A stretch of DNA of 5,313 bases from Pseudomonadota bacterium (GTDB lineage: Bacteria > Pseudomonadota > Gammaproteobacteria > Xanthomonadales > Xanthomonadaceae), in assembly GCA_023453655.1 (NCBI GenBank), contig JAEXTE010000362.1, forward strand, positions 1-5,313. Direction: 5' to 3'. Positions within the stretch are counted from its first letter, which is position 1. The number at the start of each line of letters is the position of its first letter. A program made the translations under genes and the position numbers. Shown here piece after piece: positions 1 through 5,313 of this stretch. The notes below the pieces were generated by a model. The model saw nothing but the letters and a program-made list of their open reading frames with translations, was not told where the DNA came from and searched no databases.

Positions 1-518
1 CGCAGGTCGGCCTCGACCAGGTCGCGGATCCCCGGGCGCCGCACCTTGAGCACCACCGGCGTGCCGTCGGCCAGGGTCGCGCGATGCGCCTGCGCCAGCG
101 AGGCGGCCGCCATCGGCGCGTGTTCGAGGCTGGCGAACACGTGGTCGGGGTCGGCGCCCAGGTCCTCGGCCAGCTGCGGGCGGATGCGTTCGAAGTCGAC
201 CGGCGGCACCGCGTTCTGCAGTTCCGACAGTTCCTCGACCCAGCGCGGCGGCAGCAGGGCCACGCGCGTCGCCAGCACCTGGCCGAGCTTGACGAAGGTC
301 GGCCCCAGGTCCTGCAGCGCGGCGCGCACGCGCTCGGGGACTTCGAGCTGCAGCAGGCCCTCCTCCACCGCCTGCCAGTGCACCAGCCGCCCCGCGCGTT
401 CGAGCGCGCCGGCCAGGCCGACGCGGCGCACCAGGTCGCCGAAGCCGTAGCGCACCAGCACGCGGGCGATGTCCTGCAGTCGCCCGAGGTCACGGACGGT
501 GCCGAGCGTCTCCCACAT
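1..518 (-). CDS. UbiB/AarF (ABC1) family atypical kinase, N-terminal part, cut by the window edge
   Basis: This reading frame starts at the ATG at 518-516 and runs open for 172 codons to the window edge, so only the N-terminal third of a usual family protein (about 430-550 residues) is present. Visible family marks are the KxGQ motif at residues 77-80 (inside PTFVKLGQVLATR), which in this family belongs to the N-terminal extension that covers the active site. The alanine-rich nucleotide loop AAAS is at 137-140, followed by LAQAHRA, and a VAIK-like lysine is K158 in VVLKVRRPG. The family is known for roles in ubiquinone synthesis and distribution as membrane-associated atypical kinases/ATPases. 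Whether this is true UbiB or a paralogous AarF-type protein cannot be settled without the C-terminal part. A GTG directly before the ATG (521-519) is an alternative start, and no strong Shine-Dalgarno sequence is visible. It lies 31 bp behind pncC with no promoter or terminator between, so cotranscription is likely. Confidence 0.88.
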   Translation of the reverse strand, partial: MWETLGTVRDLGRLQDIARVLVRYGFGDLVRRVGLAGALERAGRLVHWQAVEEGLLQLEVPERVRAALQDLGPTFVKLGQVLATRVALLPPRWVEELSELQNAVPPVDFERIRPQLAEDLGADPDHVFASLEHAPMAAASLAQAHRATLADGTPVVLKVRRPGIRDLVEADL

Positions 519-549
519 CACCGGCCCCGCAGCGGACGCGTGGTCCTGC

Positions 550-1053
550 TCACGCCAGCGCGCCGTCGATGCCGCGCAACGCGGCTGCAACCGTCTGCCT
601 GCGCACCGCGTCGCGATCGCCGTCGAACTGGAACAGCTCCGCCCGCGCATATCCGCCGCGCCGCTTCCAGGCGATCCACACCGTGCCGACCGGCTTGTCG
701 GCGCTGCCGCCGCCGGGACCGGCGATGCCGGTCACGGCCACCGCGACCGAGGCGCCCGAATGCACCAGCGCGCCCGACACCATCTCGATGGCGGTCTCGC
801 GGCTGACGGCGCCGTGCACTTCCAGCGTCTGCGGCGACACGCCCAGCAGCGCCTGCTTGGCCTCGTAGCTGTAGGCGGCCATGCCGCAGTCGAACCACTC
901 CGAGGAGCCGGCGATATCGGTCATCACCTTGGCGATCCAGCCGCCGGTACAACTCTCGGCAGTCACCAGCATGTGGTGGCCTTCGCGCAAGCGCGCACCG
1001 ACACTGGTGGCGAGCTGGCGCAGGTCGTCATCGGATACGGCGGAATCGGGCAT
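550..1053 (-). CDS. pncC: Nicotinamide-nucleotide amidase PncC (CinA C-terminal domain family)
   Basis: This 167-residue stand-alone CinA C-terminal-type amidase is predicted to deamidate nicotinamide mononucleotide to nicotinate mononucleotide, which returns NMN to NAD synthesis in the cytoplasm. The signature TAESCTGGWIAKVMTDIAGSS covers residues 31-51, with the candidate nucleophile Ser34. The Y-S-x-E-A-K segment follows at 61-66, with Tyr61 and Lys66 as likely partners. GAVSRETA is at 81-88, GIAGPGGGS at 109-117, KPVGTVW at 120-126 and FDGDRDAVRRQT at 143-154. Length and layout match E. coli PncC (YgaD, about 165 residues), and the N-terminal MoCF-like domain of full CinA is absent. The frame stays open upstream to an ATG at 1143, but those 30 residues are low-complexity, unlike the family, and overlap the katG terminator hairpin, so the ATG at 1053-1051 is preferred. 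No clear Shine-Dalgarno sequence is seen. The next gene is a UbiB/AarF kinase 31 bp downstream. Confidence 0.93.
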   Translation of the reverse strand: MPDSAVSDDDLRQLATSVGARLREGHHMLVTAESCTGGWIAKVMTDIAGSSEWFDCGMAAYSYEAKQALLGVSPQTLEVHGAVSRETAIEMVSGALVHSGASVAVAVTGIAGPGGGSADKPVGTVWIAWKRRGGYARAELFQFDGDRDAVRRQTVAAALRGIDGALA

Positions 1054-1140
1054 CGGCGGGTGCGGTGGTCGTCGGCCCGTCTTTTTACTCCAAACCGCGG
1101 ATGGCCGCAGGCCGGACGGGGCGGCCGCGGTCACCCGCCG
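1054..1140 (-). other. pncC 5' leader with nested inverted repeats
   Basis: Two perfect inverted repeats are nested in this leader. The outer pair is CGGCGGGTG at 1054-1062 against CACCCGCCG at 1132-1140 (9 bp), and its inner arm directly abuts the pncC start codon. The inner pair is ACCGCGG at 1094-1100 against CCGCGGT at 1125-1131 (7 bp). If transcription begins upstream of 1140, for example by readthrough from katG, the leader could fold so that the start codon sits at the base of a stem. The arms are nearly pure G/C in a GC-rich genome, so chance is a serious alternative. No convincing -10/-35 pair was found here. Confidence 0.35.
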
Positions 1141-1144
1141 CATG

Positions 1145-1174
1145 GCAAAGGCCCCGCTTGCGCGGGGCCTTTGC
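1145..1174 (-). terminator. Rho-independent terminator of katG
   Basis: A perfect 13-bp stem, GCAAAGGCCCCGC at 1145-1157 against GCGGGGCCTTTGC at 1162-1174, closes a 4-nt loop and starts 17 bp past the katG stop codon. In the minus-strand transcript the stem has A residues in the 5' arm and a CUUUGC end on the 3' arm, a common terminator form in GC-rich proteobacteria. There is no further U-run after the stem. The stem is symmetric and could act in both directions, but no plus-strand gene is nearby. Confidence 0.85.
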
Positions 1175-1191
1175 GTCCAGGCCGACCCGGC

Positions 1192-3534
<2,343 letters not shown>

Positions 3535-3547
3535 TCAATCGCAGCGA

Positions 3548-4753
3548 TCAGCACGCGCCGCCGGCCGCCCGCCCGGAGGCCCAGGCCCACTGGAAGTTGT
3601 AGCCGCCCAGCCAGCCGGTCACGTCCACCACCTCGCCGATGAAGAACAGGCCCGGCACCTGGCGCGACATCATCGTGCTCGACGACAGGCCGTCGGTATC
3701 CACCCCGCCCAGCGTCACCTCGGCCGTACGATACCCCTCGGTGCCGCTGGCGGTGACCCGCCAGTCGGCCAGCTGCGCCGCGACCTGCTGCAGCTGCGAC
3801 GGGCCGTACTGCTTCATCGGCCGGCTCGGCAGCCAGACCTCGCACAGGCGCTGGGCGAAGCGGCGCGGCAGCACGTCGGCCAGCACGTTGCGCAGTTCGG
3901 TGCCGGCGCGCTCGCGCTGCTGCGCCTGCAGCCAGGCCAGGGCGTCCCGCCCGGGCAGCAGGTCGAGCCGCAGCGCATCGCCGGGCTGCCAGTAGGACGA
4001 GATCTGCAGGATGGCCGGGCCGCTGAGGCCGCGATGGGTGACCAGCAGGCGGTTGCGGAAGCTGGCGCCGTTGCAGCTCGCTTCCACCTCGAACGACAGC
4101 CCGGACAGGTCCTGCAGCCGCTCCAGCGGCTTGCCGCTCAGCGTCAGCGGTACCAGCCCGGCCCGGGTGGCCAGCACGGCATGGCCGAACTGGCGCGCGA
4201 TCTCGTAACCGAAGCCGGTGGCGCCCATGCTGGGAATGGACAGGCCGCCGGTGGCGACCACCAGCGATTCGCATTCCACCGTGCCCAGCGTGGTGCGCAG
4301 GCGGAAGTGGCGCTCGCCGGGGCGTTCGATGCGCTCGACCGTGCAGTGCGTGCGCACCTGCGCGTCCACCGCTGCGGCCTCGTCGAGCAGCATGCGCACG
4401 ATCAGCTTCGACGACTCGTCGCAGAACAGCTGGCCCAGTTCCTTCTCGTGCCATGCGATGCGGTGCGCATCGACCATGGCGATGAAGTCCGACGGCGTGT
4501 AGCGCGCCAGCGCCGACTTGCAGAAATGCGGATTGGCGCTGATGTAGTTGGCTGGCGAGGTGCCGGTATTGGTGAAGTTGCAGCGGCCGCCGCCGGACAT
4601 CAGGATCTTCTTGCCGACCTTGTTGGCGTGGTCGAGCACCAGCACGCGGCGGCCGCGCGCACCGGCGGCAATTGCGCACATCAGCCCGGCCGCGCCGGCG
4701 CCGATCACGACGACGTCGGTCTCGATCCTCTCGCGGCGAACGTCCGAACTCAT
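3548..4753 (-). CDS. HI0933/BaiN/YhiN-family NAD(P)/FAD-dependent oxidoreductase
   Basis: This 401-residue flavoprotein of the HI0933-like family (about 400 residues) is of unknown physiological substrate; one clostridial member, BaiN, has been linked to bile-acid reduction, which should not be carried over here. The FAD-binding Rossmann motif GAGAAG is at residues 18-23 after the beta strand DVVVIG, with Asp41 at the end of the second strand as the likely ribose contact. The family signature KKILMSGGGRCNFTN spans 48-62. A second dinucleotide-domain motif VVATGG is at 165-170. The C-terminal FAD motif GLFFIGEVVDVTGWLGGYNFQWAWASG covers 368-394. There is no signal peptide or membrane helix. 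The ATG at 4753 is the only sensible start, since the Rossmann strand begins about 12 residues later, but no Shine-Dalgarno sequence is visible and a 9-bp inverted repeat abuts the start codon. Terminator and operator signals on both sides suggest a single-gene unit. Confidence 0.92.
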   Translation of the reverse strand: MSSDVRRERIETDVVVIGAGAAGLMCAIAAGARGRRVLVLDHANKVGKKILMSGGGRCNFTNTGTSPANYISANPHFCKSALARYTPSDFIAMVDAHRIAWHEKELGQLFCDESSKLIVRMLLDEAAAVDAQVRTHCTVERIERPGERHFRLRTTLGTVECESLVVATGGLSIPSMGATGFGYEIARQFGHAVLATRAGLVPLTLSGKPLERLQDLSGLSFEVEASCNGASFRNRLLVTHRGLSGPAILQISSYWQPGDALRLDLLPGRDALAWLQAQQRERAGTELRNVLADVLPRRFAQRLCEVWLPSRPMKQYGPSQLQQVAAQLADWRVTASGTEGYRTAEVTLGGVDTDGLSSSTMMSRQVPGLFFIGEVVDVTGWLGGYNFQWAWASGRAAGGAC

Positions 4754-4788
4754 GCGCCGCGCGCCGTCCGGGCCCGCCTGCGCGGCGC
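4754..4788 (-). repeat. Inverted repeat directly before the flavoprotein start codon
   Basis: GCGCCGCGC at 4754-4762 and GCGCGGCGC at 4780-4788 form a perfect 9-bp inverted repeat with a 17-nt spacer that itself contains the palindrome CGGGCCCG (4769-4776). One arm ends at the base next to the ATG. It could be a leader hairpin controlling translation, a protein site, or a chance product of GC-rich sequence. The visible fact is the repeat; any role is inference. Confidence 0.4.
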
Positions 4789-4796
4789 CATAACGG

Positions 4797-4818
4797 AAAC
4801 GGCGGGCAGAGCCCGCCG
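4797..4818 (-). terminator. Rho-independent terminator of the DUF937 gene
   Basis: CGGCGGGC at 4800-4807 pairs with GCCCGCCG at 4811-4818 around a 3-nt loop. On the minus strand the stem is followed by TTTCCGTT, a short U-rich tail. It lies 29 bp past the stop codon of the DUF937 gene and before the flavoprotein gene, so the two are probably separate transcripts. Confidence 0.65.
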
Positions 4819-4846
4819 CGTCTTCCGGCCGGTCACGGATCGCGGT

Positions 4847-5313
4847 TCAGCGCTTGCCGCCAAGCAGGCCGCCGCCGATCTTCAGCAGGTCGCCCACCCC
4901 GAACTGGCCATCGCCATCCTGGTCGAGCACCGCGCCGAGCAGTCCGCCGCCGATGCCACCCTGCTGGCGCACCTGGCGCTGCTCCTCGCCCAGGATCGCG
5001 CCGAGCTGCTGCGCGCTCGCGTCGCCCTGCGCCAGCTGGCCCTCGCCCTTGTCCTGGAACAGCTGCCGCGCCAGGAACGCAAGCACGATGGGGGCGAGAA
5101 TCTTCATCAGCTGGCCCGCCTTGCCGCTGTCCAGGCCGGTGGCCTGGGCCAGTCCGGCCTCGGCGCGCGGCAGCTGGCCACCGAGCACGTGTCCGAGGAT
5201 GCCGGCGCCGTTGGTCTGGCGCGACTGCGCGCCGCCCAGCACCGCGCCTAGCAGGCCGCCCAGGTCGCCGGCGCCGGCGAAGTCCTGCTGCAACGCGCCG
5301 AACAGCGCCTGCG
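4847..5313 (-). CDS. DUF937/YidB-like protein with a C-terminal EF-hand-like loop, N-terminus cut by the window edge
   Basis: About 154 residues are visible. The frame is open to the window edge (it begins ...QALFGALQQDF), so the true start lies outside; a TTG at 5293 is in frame but is an unlikely start. The protein is rich in Gly, Leu, Ala and Gln, with repeated GLLGAVL-like segments near the N-terminus (LGGLLGAVLGG) and near the C-terminus (GGGLLGAVLDQ). A central hydrophobic helix, QLMKILAPIVLAFLARQLF, is typical of DUF937 proteins, whose function is unknown. Near the C-terminus, DQDGDGQFGVGD (4889-4924) has acidic residues at loop positions 1, 3, 5 and 12, Gly at 6 and a hydrophobic residue at 8, as in a calcium-binding EF-hand loop. 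The protein ends in GGGLLGGKR. No signal peptide can be judged because the N-terminus is missing. It is followed by a hairpin terminator. The family call rests on pattern recognition, not on a search. Confidence 0.8.
   Translation of the reverse strand, partial: QALFGALQQDFAGAGDLGGLLGAVLGGAQSRQTNGAGILGHVLGGQLPRAEAGLAQATGLDSGKAGQLMKILAPIVLAFLARQLFQDKGEGQLAQGDASAQQLGAILGEEQRQVRQQGGIGGGLLGAVLDQDGDGQFGVGDLLKIGGGLLGGKR

Noticed and set aside
84..806. Plus-strand open frames at the left edge (46-450 and 84-806)
   Set aside because: The minus strand here reads as the N-terminal part of a UbiB/AarF protein with KxGQ and AAAS motifs; the plus frames are Arg-rich shadows.
1080..1086. The short T-run on the plus strand as a terminator tail
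   Set aside because: There is no plus-strand gene to terminate, and the adjacent hairpin is on the wrong side with imperfect spacing.
1054..1143. A 30-residue N-terminal extension of PncC from an ATG at 1143
   Set aside because: The extension is low-complexity, absent from the E. coli-type family length, and would place the start inside a region tied to the katG terminator hairpin; the ATG at 1053 fits the family.

Overview
The window is a GC-rich bacterial chromosome segment with strong G/C preference at third codon positions. All five genes lie on the minus strand, so gene order reads from high to low coordinates. Protein style (a gammaproteobacterial-type KatG, a PncC close to the E. coli form, a DUF937 protein with an acidic Ca-loop-like tail) and base composition suggest a high-GC gammaproteobacterium, perhaps of the Xanthomonadaceae/Lysobacteraceae. 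That placement is inference, not proof. I see no mobile element, CRISPR array, tRNA or rRNA.

Layout in the direction of transcription: (1) 5313-4847, a DUF937/YidB-like protein cut at its N-terminus by the window edge and followed by a hairpin terminator; (2) 4753-3548, a HI0933/BaiN/YhiN-type FAD-dependent oxidoreductase; (3) a 139-bp gap that carries an OxyR-type operator dyad; (4) 3408-1192, katG, a full-length catalase-peroxidase with all catalytic residues present, a good ribosome binding site and a perfect 13-bp-stem terminator; (5) 1053-550, pncC, nicotinamide-nucleotide amidase; (6) from 518 to the window edge, the N-terminal part of a UbiB/AarF (ABC1) atypical kinase, 31 bp behind pncC and probably cotranscribed with it.

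How the genes fit together: katG looks like an independently regulated peroxide-defence gene, insulated by its own operator and terminator. The flanking genes share a loose redox-cofactor theme: a flavoprotein, recycling of NMN into NAD, and a kinase family tied to ubiquinone synthesis. Nothing in the sequence shows that they form one pathway. The parts most worth a second look are the OxyR-like site, two perfect 9-bp inverted repeats whose arms directly abut the start codons of pncC and of the flavoprotein gene, and the EF-hand-like loop in the DUF937 protein. I do not see evidence for a novel multi-gene system; most of the window is ordinary core-genome content.
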